The position numbers and the translations under genes are program-made. Shown piece by piece: positions 43,509 through 52,817 of a stretch of 64,000 bases of DNA (the first letter of the stretch is position 1; every line of letters begins with the position of its first letter). Below the pieces are notes generated by a model. The model did not search any database. It was not told the DNA's origin and worked only from the letters and a program-made list of their open reading frames with translations. This stretch comes from Pythium myriotylum (lineage: Eukaryota > Oomycota > Peronosporomycetes > Pythiales > Pythiaceae), in assembly GCA_023091665.1 (NCBI GenBank), contig JALJCQ010000004.1:806001-870000 (forward strand). The letters are read 5' to 3'.

Positions 43509-43588
<80 letters not shown>
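43509..43588. repeat. (TC)40 microsatellite
   Basis: 80 bp of uninterrupted TC dinucleotides just upstream of the ATG at 43503 (minus strand). Confidence 0.97.
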
Positions 43589-43591
<3 letters not shown>

Positions 43592-43950
43592 CAATAAAAT
43601 CAAGTATCATGAGAGATCATTTGATCCAATGATAACACTTACATCGTGTATCAACCAATGGAGTGAGTGTACCGAATTGTCTTGCCACACTTTTGACAAC
43701 ACAAGCGGGCATTCATGTAGTGTTCAGTATGCTTAGAATTCCATAGATGATACCCTGTCATCTTCCAGGTCAAAGCTCTCAAACGACAACGATCTAACCG
43801 TACTGGTAGGTGGATCTGGCGATGCTGCCGTGAACTGCACAATAGCCCTTGCCACCGCGTTCTTCTTGTCGATGTAGAACTGGTTGGACTTGTTGATGTT
43901 TCCTCGAGAAGAAAAGAGCCCTGCTGGCGTGTAACTTGGTGATACTTCTG

Positions 43951-46759
43951 TCAGCAGGTGAGGTCGTTAGCGACGCACCCACACAGTCCGTTTGCAGGGA
44001 ACACCTTCTTGCACAAACACACACTGTGTTGGCTGCAGAAGTCAGTCTGTTGCGTGGGCGATCGTCCTTCGAACCGGCTCACGACGCAGACACGTTTCTT
44101 GCGAGCCTTGCCAAAGATCTGGTGTGATGCGATTGCAACACATGTTGAGAATGTCCTTGGCGATCCCATCGAAGGACTTGACCTTCCGCGTACATTTGTT
44201 GGTGTCGGAGGATTAAGCCGCTCTGAAGTTGCCCCGCCAACATCGTCGTAGAGCATGAACTCGCTGCCTGGAGCGTGCTGCCAGTCACCGCTGATGAGAT
44301 CCTTGATGAGACTGACCAAGAATACCCGGTGCGCGTCCCGTTGGGAGTTGCGTTGCACGAGTTGTCTTGTCAGGAATGCATTCACACGTGCGATGTCGAT
44401 CAACGCAAGCGCCAATTTCTTGAACCACTTCTTGTAGGAATGGCCGTCTGCAAGAGAAAATCGAGCACGGAGTTGGTCATGTCTGTCGACGCCTTGCATG
44501 TACTTATTGTACTTCTTGGTGGCTTTTGGTGCGGGGGATGTTTGCTTCACGGCCTTGACCATTCGTTGGACCGTCGTCATCTCAGATAAGTCAGCGTTTG
44601 ACACGATTGTGACGATGTTGCCGTCACACCACGAAGCGGCAACCATTTGATGCTCTACGGAGACACCCTGGAGGCTTGTTCCACGGAGCACTTCGCTGCC
44701 CTCTGGAGTCGCACTGTTTTGAGATGATCCTTCTGCAGCTTCGGTCAAGGCAGCATTAGCAGCACTCGAGGTTGACGAACCTCGAGCCTCGGTGACGGCG
44801 ACCGATTTTTTGTTGGGATCGGCGAGGATCACGTGACGCGGGAAATGCTTGCTGGTCCTTCGCACTGTGCCTCAACCGTACAATCCCTTCACTCGCAACG
44901 CATCGAGGAGCTGAACGGACGTGTAGTAGTTGTCGCAGTTGATGATACGCTTCGTGTAGTAGAACGGAAGAACGACTTCGAGCACTTTCGCCGACTCCTG
45001 GAAATCGTCAGCAAACCGGCGAGCGTTGCTTTCGCTCGTGATGCCGTCAAGTATGTGCTCCATCTCAGAAGCACAGTGCAGTCGAAAGTTCAGCGCAATC
45101 CACGACGTTGAGCAACAGGCCATGTAGAACCGAAAGTGGTACTTGCCACCAGGCTTTGTCGGGTTGAACATGATCAGGTCTCGTCCGAACTTGGATCGAC
45201 ACGCAACGCTGGCTTCATCGACAGCGATATTTTGTCCGACGTGCACGTACTTGGTTCCATTCAGCTTGAGCAGGTTCAGTAGCGGGCGAATTCGTACAGC
45301 AGCGTCAGCCTTCAGCTCGTCTCGAGTGAGCGAGACGGGATTACGAAAACAGAACGCCTTCCGCAGCTTCTTGAATCTGTTGAATCGCATATCCTTGTCG
45401 AGACTGGAGTTACCCGTCTGGAAGATACTGCTCTCAGGCTGCTCTCCCCAGTAGTTCGCCATCTCGCCTTTTTTTACCAACCCCATGTAAAAGAGAATAC
45501 CGAGGAAGCGCATGAGCTCAGACAATGAGAACCCGGGGATGTTGAGCTCGTGCGCATGATCATTCGTCTCGCCCAGCACTTGCTTCCAATAGTACATTGG
45601 AATGTACGCAAAGAAGCTCGAGCAGGCAGAGTGCTCGAAGAGGTGCCGATAATCTGGCTTCAAGTACGTTTTGGTCGATCTATCGGGATGTTCGTAGCGA
45701 TCACTTGGCGCTTCCATTGACACCTCGGGTAGGAAACGCATGCTCTTAATCCTCTCAACCTCCTTGACACTGACAGGCAAGTCGCTCCGGGGCTCAAAGA
45801 TGGAAGCTTCCTGTAAGGCGGTGAGATCGACATCCTCGTTGATCGCTACCGATGGATCGGGCCGGCACAGTTGCATCCATTTCGGGTTGCCTCCGTTCTT
45901 CTGTAGCTCCTCGACTTCGTAGACACTGCAACTCGTGGTATTGGGAGCTTGACTGGATTGAAGCTCACTGGGAGATTGCTGGTCGGCGGTGTTGGACGAG
46001 CAGGGGGCGTTGGATGAGTCAGAGGTGTTGCCTTGGGAGTACGTGGCTGGCGTTGCGCGCGTGGTTTTGTTGGTGGTTCGGGCTCGTAGTCCGACTCGTC
46101 GGGCGAGGTTGGTGGCTCAAAGTCGATGTACCCCTCATCGCGTGGTGTTGGTGACTCATCGTCCGAGTCGCCGCGCGGTTCTGTTGTCTCTGCTTGAGTC
46201 ACAGCTGCCGGGCGCTTGCGAGAAGATCGCGATGGTGGAGGCGCCGGTAGTGTCGGGGGCTGTTGTGTCGGAGCCGTCGGCGGCAGCTGCGTCGAGGCAA
46301 TCTCTACAGCAGGGAAACGGTCAACATGAATCGATAAACTCGTGTTCTCACCCCGTATGTCCCACCTCCATCACTCAAAAGCCCTTGGCGTGCTGATTGG
46401 ATTGGTGTATCATCGAACAAGGCTTGTGAGGCTTGCGAGGCTTGCTCCCCAACAGATCGAGATGCGTCAGCGGCTCTGCTCGCGATACTCGGATTCTTCG
46501 AACGACGCGGCTTCTTTGGTGGTGGGTCTGTGACTGCGTGCGCTGCCTCGTACGCCATCAAAGCTGGGCAGTGCAGGTTAGATGCAGGTTCTCACGTCGG
46601 CTTCAGCCAGCCCTTCCACTTGACTCTGTATTGCAGTTCGCCAGACGTTGTTATCTTCTTGGCAAGAATAGCTTCTACCTCATACTCTTCGTCATCTGCC
46701 TCACTTTCTTCATGCTTGGTCCCCTCCACGTTTGTCCGCCGCTTCCGTCGTTTCCCCAT
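43951..46759 (-). pseudogene. Chromodomain-piggyBac transposase gene with internal stop
   Basis: On the minus strand, ATG 46759 begins a basic/acidic stretch and a chromodomain (YEVEAILAKK, then LQYRVKWKGW). A Pro/Ser/Glu linker in several pieces follows (46,561-45,870), where a likely intron and a frame change occur. The piggyBac DDE part (45,876-43,951) has the DDD residues in place: IAVDEASVACRSKFG, IINCDNYYTSVQ and MQGVDRHDQLRARFS. A Cys/His-rich end (CSQHSVCLCKKVF ... CGCVANDLTC) matches the family's C-terminal cross-brace finger. A TGA at 44,872-44,874 sits where piggyBac proteins usually have Cys in a YxCGTVR motif. Reading continues in frame after it. Chromodomains bind methylated histone tails, as in chromoviral integrases, so targeted insertion is plausible. 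Confidence 0.82.
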
Positions 46760-47022
46760 GCTTCGCGCGGCGAGGCGTACGGTCCTGAGCTCGTGCACGC
46801 TGTTTTGCGTTCTTCCCTCAATTATGCGCGCGCCATTTCGAACGGAAGCTTCGAACGTGAAACCCTCTCAGAGTCGCTGAAATATCGGATAGCTTCCGAC
46901 GAAGATTCCATGCTTCAAGAAATAAACGTGCGAAGATACTACTCTTATCTGCCCATCATTGATAGCTTCTGAAGAAACGGGTCCAGAACAAAAGTGGACT
47001 ACGAAAAGAGTGGGCGCGCCCC

Positions 47023-47047
47023 AGAAGGGAACAAATTGTTCCCTTCT
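47023..47047. repeat. Right subterminal palindrome
   Basis: The same 25-bp perfect palindrome as at 37,974-37,998. A half-copy (AGAAGGGC) lies at 47,086. Confidence 0.9.
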
Positions 47048-47110
47048 GGGGCACTTAGAGACACCCACTTTTTAAAAAACACCCCAGAAGGGCAAAAAAG
47101 TGTACCATTT

Positions 47111-47122
47111 ACCACGAAAGGG
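47111..47122 (-). repeat. piggyBac right terminal inverted repeat
   Basis: ACCACGAAAGGG followed by TTAA (47,123-47,126). It is the exact inverse of the left end. Confidence 0.88.
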
Positions 47123-47557
47123 TTAACTCGCACATACATCAACTAACGTCAACGTTACAGTTTCAGTAACTAACTACAATAACTACACAACGACAATGAG
47201 ATATTTCGTCAAGATCAGTCGCAATCTTTCCCGCCTGTCTGATGTTCAATTCCAAACATCCACAATTGGAGCCTACAATTTGCAGGTCTTCGCACTACAT
47301 CATCTCCACATGCAATCAAGCGGTCTAAGTGTCCCGCAGAGCGACGAATTCGCCCCGCGTATCTGCCGCGCACGCCAGGGGATAGTCGGTCACTGTGGCG
47401 AATCGAGTGGTCAACTCTACTTGATTTCCCGGGTTCTTAGAGTTCGCGAAGATAACTTCCAACGCACGTCGATCTCCAAGCAAGGACGCGAAAGTCGACA
47501 TGACATCTCGCGTCGCTTCCTGGGAGCACCCCCGCATTCCACAAATCGCCCTCAAGA

Positions 47558-47758
47558 CTGTTGAGAGGCCGTCAGTTTCGGGAGTGGCCATGTGCGACTC
47601 GTGCCTGAAACGGCCGAGCGCACGCCAGGTGGCCACTCCTCCACATCCTCCGGCAACCTGTGGCTGGGAGCCACCCTGTAGGATTCGGATCTGGCTCATT
47701 TTTAATTTTACCAATAGTAGGTTTCCTATATTACCTCCAAATAGTGCCACCTGTAACA
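47558..47758 (-). mobile_element. LTR plus leader fragment of the second Copia-like lineage
   Basis: 201 bp nearly identical to 61,974-62,175. Both include the putative 82-bp LTR (47,677-47,758; TGTTACAG...CCTACA on the minus strand) and the leader after it. The sequence beyond (47,325-47,557, minus) stays open and may be gag, but I do not recognise it. The flanks differ between the two copies. Confidence 0.7.
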
Positions 47759-48399
47759 CTCCCACGAAAAGTAGCCAGATCACTGAACTCAAAGCTGAAA
47801 TGTCTGATTTCTGTTCAGACTTTCACCTTTATTCACATATTCTGATCTGCCGGGCCTTTCCATAGACGAAATATCTGGCGTCCTTTCAGAAGAAAACCGA
47901 CATTTCACGATTCCTTCTAGATTTGGTTCTAACCTTTCGAACTTTTGTTCTAGATTTCTGGGAAACTTTCAGGAAATTAGAAAGATCCGATGGCGTATCC
48001 TGATTTTTTTTTCCTGATTTCAATCAGTAAATTTCATTTTTTCGAAAGATTCTGTGACCTTTCAGGATTTTTGACGATTCCAAGTGAAATATAGAAAAAC
48101 TCACTCCTTTCTTGATCGGGCCTCTGTCCCAATCTCTCATTCTCCAACTTGCCTACTCCGCCGACTTCGGCGAAAACTTTGGGGGTCGTCCCAAGCGCCG
48201 ACACATTCCTCTGGCACAACCGCGGGGCGCATGATCCCAAGATGGGCTTCGGCCCTAGGTGGCGTAGTGGGTTTAGTCCCTCCCCCGCGGAGCGCCCAAC
48301 TGAGTGACACTGTGTCGGATTGACCATCGGATTATTCCATGGTGGGGCACCTAACCTATAAGTCATCCCGGACTACGCTTGTTGGAGAATCACTTAACT
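47759..48399. other. AT-rich spacer without recognisable gene
   Basis: About 640 bp, partly AT-rich with poly-T runs (48,000-48,060). No coding signal is trusted. Confidence 0.4.
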
Positions 48400-49218
48400 C
48401 ATTATTATTGTTGGGTGTTCCCCTGGACAACCAGTCGAGCCTTGAAACGCTCAACTGCCCCATCTGCCTTATACTTTACATCGAACACCCAGTGACATCC
48501 AAGCGCTCTTCTACCCGGGGGTAGGGTGACCAGTTCCCATGTCTGATTTGCTCTGAGTGCCTGATACTCTTCAGATACAGCTGCCTCCCACTGCTTGGCA
48601 TGTGTGCCTGACAGAGCCTCTTTTACGGACCTAGGGATTGGGATACTGGCCTATTGGTCATCACGCTGTTTACGAACCGGATAAACCTCTGATCCTGAGG
48701 GTTCGGTTTCCTAATCCGCTGGGAACGTGGTCGTAGCCGGGGTATCCACCCACCGACTCATCTCCCACTGCCCCCGCAGAGTCATCCTCTCCCACATTCT
48801 GAGCACTTTCAGCGTCTCCCACATTTTGAGAACTTTCTGTGTCTCCCACTTCTTCGTTTGACTCTTCACCCGTCCTATGCCTCTTTTGGGTAGGGACATA
48901 TGTCTCCTCCTCTGAGAGCTGTCTTTTGTAACTATCCAGACATGAGATCTCCTCGATTTCCTCAATACTTAGAGCAGGAGAATCTGATGGAAAAGACTTT
49001 CCTATGAGCTTGTCTGTGTCAGGTTGTCCAAATTTGACATCTCTAGCAACCAGAATCTTCTTATTCTTGACATCATATAACCTGTGGTATAGCGCCCCGT
49101 TTCCGTGGACATGAGTTTCTGCGAGCACTACACCGATCACTGCGAATAGTCTCACCTCAACTAAAAGCCGTGTATCGTACTTAGGCGAATGCACCACAAT
49201 TGCTCCCACCCCGACCAA
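48400..49218 (-). pseudogene. Copia pol fragment (end of integrase to start of RT)
   Basis: On the minus strand, YHRLYDVKNKKILVARDVKF is the conserved block after Copia integrase. An acidic linker with repeated QNVGD/E units follows. After a frame change (below 48,670) come the RT-start block [20 protein letters not shown] and [20 protein letters not shown]. It ends near 48,400 with several stops. No LTR is attached. It belongs to a different Copia lineage from the 33-37 kb element. Confidence 0.75.
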
Positions 49219-49295
49219 AGAGTGTGTGGACCTGGTTCACATTTAGTCGGTGCTTTTCACACACCAATAGGTCAGTGCAATCAAGAGGAACAATC

Positions 49296-49348
49296 TGGTG
49301 CAGTGGTTTGGATCTCCTCGCCCATGACGCTACCCCGGGTCCGATTCC
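49296..49348 (+). other. tRNA-like A and B boxes (SINE-like head)
   Basis: TGGTGCAGTGG (49,296-49,306) fits the RNA polymerase III A box and GGTCCGATTCC (49,338-49,348) fits the B box with one change, 42 nt apart. No full tRNA cloverleaf was found, so a tRNA-derived SINE relic is the likely reading. Confidence 0.45.
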
Positions 49349-49592
49349 CGCCTCGGCGACTGTTTCCAGTCCCCTGTAGGATAGGGTAGGTAGGGTAGAG
49401 TAGTTTAGGAAAAGATGGGACTGGCCTCAGCCGTCCAGGTCTGCAACTTTGTCGACCTGAAGAGTGAATGTAGCACATTCATTCCATAACTTTTATCTGA
49501 GTAACTTTGAGAAAATCGACACAGAAGTCACTGATTTAACCACGACTTGTCGAATCAGTATATTATGCCAACTTTGTACCCGATATACTGAA

Positions 49593-51350
49593 TTAAAACA
49601 TTTCCTCGCTCCCGTTGAACTCGCTGGGATACTTCTTGATAATCTCCTGCAAATGCGCATGGAGCTGCTTCACCTCCCACTTACCGTTCAGCCCGTTGTT
49701 GAGGCCACAGAGAATCATGGCCTTCCGCGCGAACGTGATGCCATCAGCATCACGCTGCTTGTTTACCTCTTCCACGTAGTCGGCCGCGAGCTGTAGAAAG
49801 AAGGACTTGCCGGGGTTGTGGAGTTTCCCCGACCAGTTGCCTTGCTTGTCTGGGGCATTGCTGAAGGCCGCGGCCTTGATGAGACGGAGCTTCTCCTTCT
49901 CCCACTTGTAGCGCCACACCTCCTTGATCTTCTGGATGACGAATGAGTCGGCCGGTTGGCAAAGGTGAGTTGCGTTAGCCGGCAAGAAGTGCAGAGCCAT
50001 GTTCAGGTCGGCAGGGCCGTCGTGTGAGCCGGCTTTATGGCCACCAGCGTTGTCAACAAAGACGTGCTTCTCCTTCTCGCTCGATGGGTTGCACAGAGGA
50101 TTCTTGACCCATTCGGAGAAGATGCGCTGGTCCATCCATCCCTTCTTGCCCGACCGATACGTGGCGCCCGGAATGTCGTCTGGCAGGCCACGGATCGGGT
50201 AGTTCCCCTTGTCGTTCTTGAAGACGACCATGACTGGCTCGATGCGCCCGTGGATGCCCCTACTGAGCTTGATGAACAACGTCATCCCCTCGCCGCCAGA
50301 GACGACGTCTTGGTACGAAATGTTCTCTTGTCCTCGGAAGCCGAGCGTGACGCCGTCGTCCATGTAGATGACGGAGTGCGTCTCGTCCATGTTGAACGTC
50401 GTGTCGTCCTTCAAATCGCCCGCATCAAACGCTCTCTTCATGGCTCCCAGGTGGGTAGAGACGGTACGCTCGATGCTGACGAGTTTCTCGGGGCTGTACA
50501 TAAGCTTGCTGGAACGCCGGCGTACCATGATGTCGAACCGCTCACATAACGTCTGGATCCAGCGGCAGGTGATTCGATCGGCCAGCAGGACGCCGCTCTC
50601 GTCGCGAGAAGACGCTGTGTACTGGCCGGTCGATTCACTCAAGAGGTCCTTGGTGACCTCCACCATCAGGCGTTGAGAGAGCTTCACGCCGAGGTTCTGG
50701 AGTCGGGCGAATTTTGAGTGCAGCTCGTCGTGCAGCCAGACGACCCACGCAGCGCGCTTCGGCCCTCGCCCTGGCACAGCCTTGATGTCCATCCGCTTGG
50801 TAATCCCCGGCTGTCGATGCACGACGGACATCATTTCCCCCGAGAGAATCGTGTTGCGCTTCGCCCACCAGGCGCCCGCCTTGGAGAGGTTGGTGTTGGG
50901 GTTTGAGATCCTGAACACGGAAGGAAACTGTCGCACGGCGGCCGACTTGAAACGCTTCATGCCGCTAGTCTCAGCCGCCTCCATCCAGCGAACAACCTTC
51001 ACACGAGCGGCAAGCGTTGACACCACTTGCGCCCGGCGGTCGCTAGCGCGTGTCTTCTTTGCCACCGCTTGCGTCATCTGGGTATTGAAGGCAGCGAGGA
51101 GATGGGAGGAAGACTGCAGCGACGGGACGCAACCGATGCAGCGCACACTGCCACCAAAGCCCTCGTCGATGGGAATGCCGCAGATCACGTGGTTGCGGCG
51201 CCCACACATGTCGCAGTAGTGCGACACTGACGCAGCATCATCGCCGCAGCCCGCGCAGGCTGGCGGGTGAGGGGTAGAGTAGGCAGACATCGGGTGTTGG
51301 GAGGCTGGCGCTGGGCTTGAAGCTGGGAGGGTGTTCTTGCGAATGAGCAA
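49593..51350 (-). CDS. DDE_1 superfamily (pogo/Tigger-like) transposase
   Basis: An uninterrupted 585-codon frame. Near the N-terminus (residues about 30-80) is a Cys/His-rich zinc-binding stretch (CAGCGDDAASVSHYCDMCG, then a further CxxC). A helical region with HTH character follows. The DDE_1 catalytic core has FNMDETHSVIYMDDG (first Asp), HVFVDNAGGHK (second Asp) and LPANATHLCQPADSFVIQK (third acidic position, the usual QPLD-like block). The ORF is intact, so the transposase could still be made. The start may be the internal ATG at about residue 21 (MSAYSTPHPP). Confidence 0.85.
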   Translation of the reverse strand: MLIRKNTLPASSPAPASQHPMSAYSTPHPPACAGCGDDAASVSHYCDMCGRRNHVICGIPIDEGFGGSVRCIGCVPSLQSSSHLLAAFNTQMTQAVAKKTRASDRRAQVVSTLAARVKVVRWMEAAETSGMKRFKSAAVRQFPSVFRISNPNTNLSKAGAWWAKRNTILSGEMMSVVHRQPGITKRMDIKAVPGRGPKRAAWVVWLHDELHSKFARLQNLGVKLSQRLMVEVTKDLLSESTGQYTASSRDESGVLLADRITCRWIQTLCERFDIMVRRRSSKLMYSPEKLVSIERTVSTHLGAMKRAFDAGDLKDDTTFNMDETHSVIYMDDGVTLGFRGQENISYQDVVSGGEGMTLFIKLSRGIHGRIEPVMVVFKNDKGNYPIRGLPDDIPGATYRSGKKGWMDQRIFSEWVKNPLCNPSSEKEKHVFVDNAGGHKAGSHDGPADLNMALHFLPANATHLCQPADSFVIQKIKEVWRYKWEKEKLRLIKAAAFSNAPDKQGNWSGKLHNPGKSFFLQLAADYVEEVNKQRDADGITFARKAMILCGLNNGLNGKWEVKQLHAHLQEIIKKYPSEFNGSEEMF

Positions 51351-51480
51351 GAGCGCGAAGAACGTGGGACACGCTTTTTGGGCGGGAACCTCAATTCCGT
51401 ACAGTGGCTTTCATTTAAGTACGATTTTTGCACACCATTTAGTCAGGGTTGCTTTTGCCGGGGTCCAGACACACACCGAA

Positions 51481-51531
51481 TAGTCGGTGTGGCACTAAAT
51501 ACCGTGTGAGACTAATTATTTGCACCGACTA
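51481..51531. repeat. 51-bp mini inverted-repeat unit
   Basis: It begins TAGTCGGTG and ends CACCGACTA, and lies at the right end of the pogo-like element. It looks like a nested minimal copy of the element's ends. Confidence 0.55.
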
Positions 51532-51553
51532 TTCGCAGTGATCGGTGTTGGTG

Positions 51554-51558
51554 ACCAG
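51554..51558. repeat. Gypsy target-site duplication (left)
   Basis: ACCAG directly before the left LTR. It is repeated at 58,721-58,725 directly after the right LTR. Confidence 0.9.
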
Positions 51559-51861
51559 TGTAACGGTCCACGACCGTTCACAGCACCTGCGCTTGAGGAA
51601 GCGTGAGCAGCCGCTCCGAGTCGACCCCTGTCGACGAGCGCCAAAGACTTGGCAAAAGGCGAACTGATTGTATTCAGATTATTCCCCTGGGGAATAATCC
51701 CCCCTATACCTGATACCCCAGGTATCTAATACCCAGGGATATCCCCTACTGAATCTAATAAAAGAGAGTCACTACTTAGGGTAACTTTTCCCCTAAGTGG
51801 ACCACACACGTTATGTACCTACACAACCTAACCTACTTGTGTAACCTTGTACCCCGTTACA
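51559..51861 (-). repeat. Gypsy 3' LTR
   Basis: 303 bp, TG...CA. It is rich in short palindromes, including ATTATTCCCC-T-GGGGAATAAT and ACTTAGGG...CCCTAAGT. Confidence 0.93.
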
Positions 51862-52817
51862 CCACCCCCCACCCAAAATGAGGAACACCCTTGTCCCTAA
51901 TTTAGGAACAGCCGTGTCCTAGAAAAGGAACACGAGCCTATTCCAGTACGGAATTTCCGAGGACCCACACGGAAATGGGTACAGACTCATGGCGACCATG
52001 AGCGCGAAGTCGCGTGTCGATTTTTCGACAACGACTGATCGAGAGCCGCAGCGGCTTGGCGCTACACCTCGCTGCGTCATGAGACGCATGCAGACGTGCG
52101 CGCGGTCGCCAGCGACCACTGGATCATGACGATCCCCCAAAACTGGGCCATTTTGCCGTCTGACGGCGGCAAGCCAAAATGGCATGGTCAGACGACCATT
52201 GCGAGGCGAGCAGAGCTCGCGGCAAGCCCAAACTTGGCACACACACTCAGTGCGATGGGTTCTTGCCTTGTGCAAGCGTACAGATCTGTACGCTGCGAAC
52301 TCGCAAACTTCGTCTCTTGACGGTGCCCAGAACTAGGTCCAGTCTAATACTGGAGACTGTGGTCGGTGGGTACCCACCGCGAGTACTACCAAGTACTCGA
52401 GAGGCTGGCTAGCCTCATCCAGTGACTCAACTGAGTGCGTGGAGTGCGGGGATACCCGTGGCAGTCGAACAACGACGTTGCCGGACAACTTCGTGTTGTC
52501 GGCCACACGCTCGGGCGTGATGGCTACACCGCAGAGAACTGCTCGGTGTAGCAACACCAAACTGAGCCAGCCACTCTGGCTTGGTGCGAGCGTTGTCCAA
52601 CGCAACCGATGAGGTCGGTGGACGTTGTCGAAGCTTCGACTGCGCCGAACGCGGCGTTCTCGCCATCTTCATGGCCTTCTGCTTCGGTCTTGTACCCATG
52701 TCTACAATAGACAGGGACAGTCGACTTGACTGAGACGGACCTTCCGTGTGCTCCACTGAGCGTCTTCCTTGAGGAACTTGAGACACTTCTCATCTTGATG
52801 GAGGTGGTCGGTCCCAC
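51862..52817 (-). other. Gypsy 3' untranslated region with polypurine tract
   Basis: 956 bp between the end of pol and the 3' LTR with no reliable ORF. The polypurine tract GGGTGGGGGGTGG (minus strand, 51,862-51,874) abuts the LTR. Confidence 0.7.

Larger units (their letters stand above)
37906..47122. mobile_element. 9.2-kb piggyBac-type cargo transposon
   Basis: The left end is TTAA (37,902-37,905) followed by CCCTTTCGTGGT. The right end is ACCACGAAAGGG followed by TTAA (47,123-47,126). These are the 12-bp terminal inverted repeats and TTAA target duplication expected of piggyBac. Both ends also carry the same subterminal palindrome about 70 bp inside. Between them lie a chromodomain-piggyBac transposase (43,951-46,759) and four other genes: a DOT1-like methyltransferase, a P-loop kinase-like protein, a C2H2-SET protein and a coiled-coil protein. 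Typical piggyBac elements are 2.5-4 kb with one gene. No second element boundary is obvious inside. The copy is probably dead because of stop codons. Confidence 0.78.
49244..51531 (-). mobile_element. pogo/DDE_1-type DNA transposon, candidate ends
   Basis: TAGTCGGTGC at 49,244-49,253 is the exact inverse of GCACCGACTA at 51,522-51,531. Each begins or ends with TA, which fits the TA target used by pogo/Tc1 elements, leaving an 8-bp inverted repeat GTCGGTGC. The transposase gene lies between. The ends are short, so this boundary is tentative. Confidence 0.5.

Noticed and set aside
43509..43588. CRISPR-like or coding meaning of the TC repeat
   Set aside because: Simple dinucleotide microsatellite with no spacers; the Leu-Ser frame through it is a translation artefact.
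44872..44874. Selenocysteine or recoded UGA
   Set aside because: TGA ends ACTR10, TMEM234 and the EGF gene normally, so the code is standard; no SECIS element is recognised. A nonsense mutation is simpler.
48034..48366. 110-codon minus-strand ORF
   Set aside because: No recognisable domain, lies between transposon pieces, and has no start context or neighbours supporting it.
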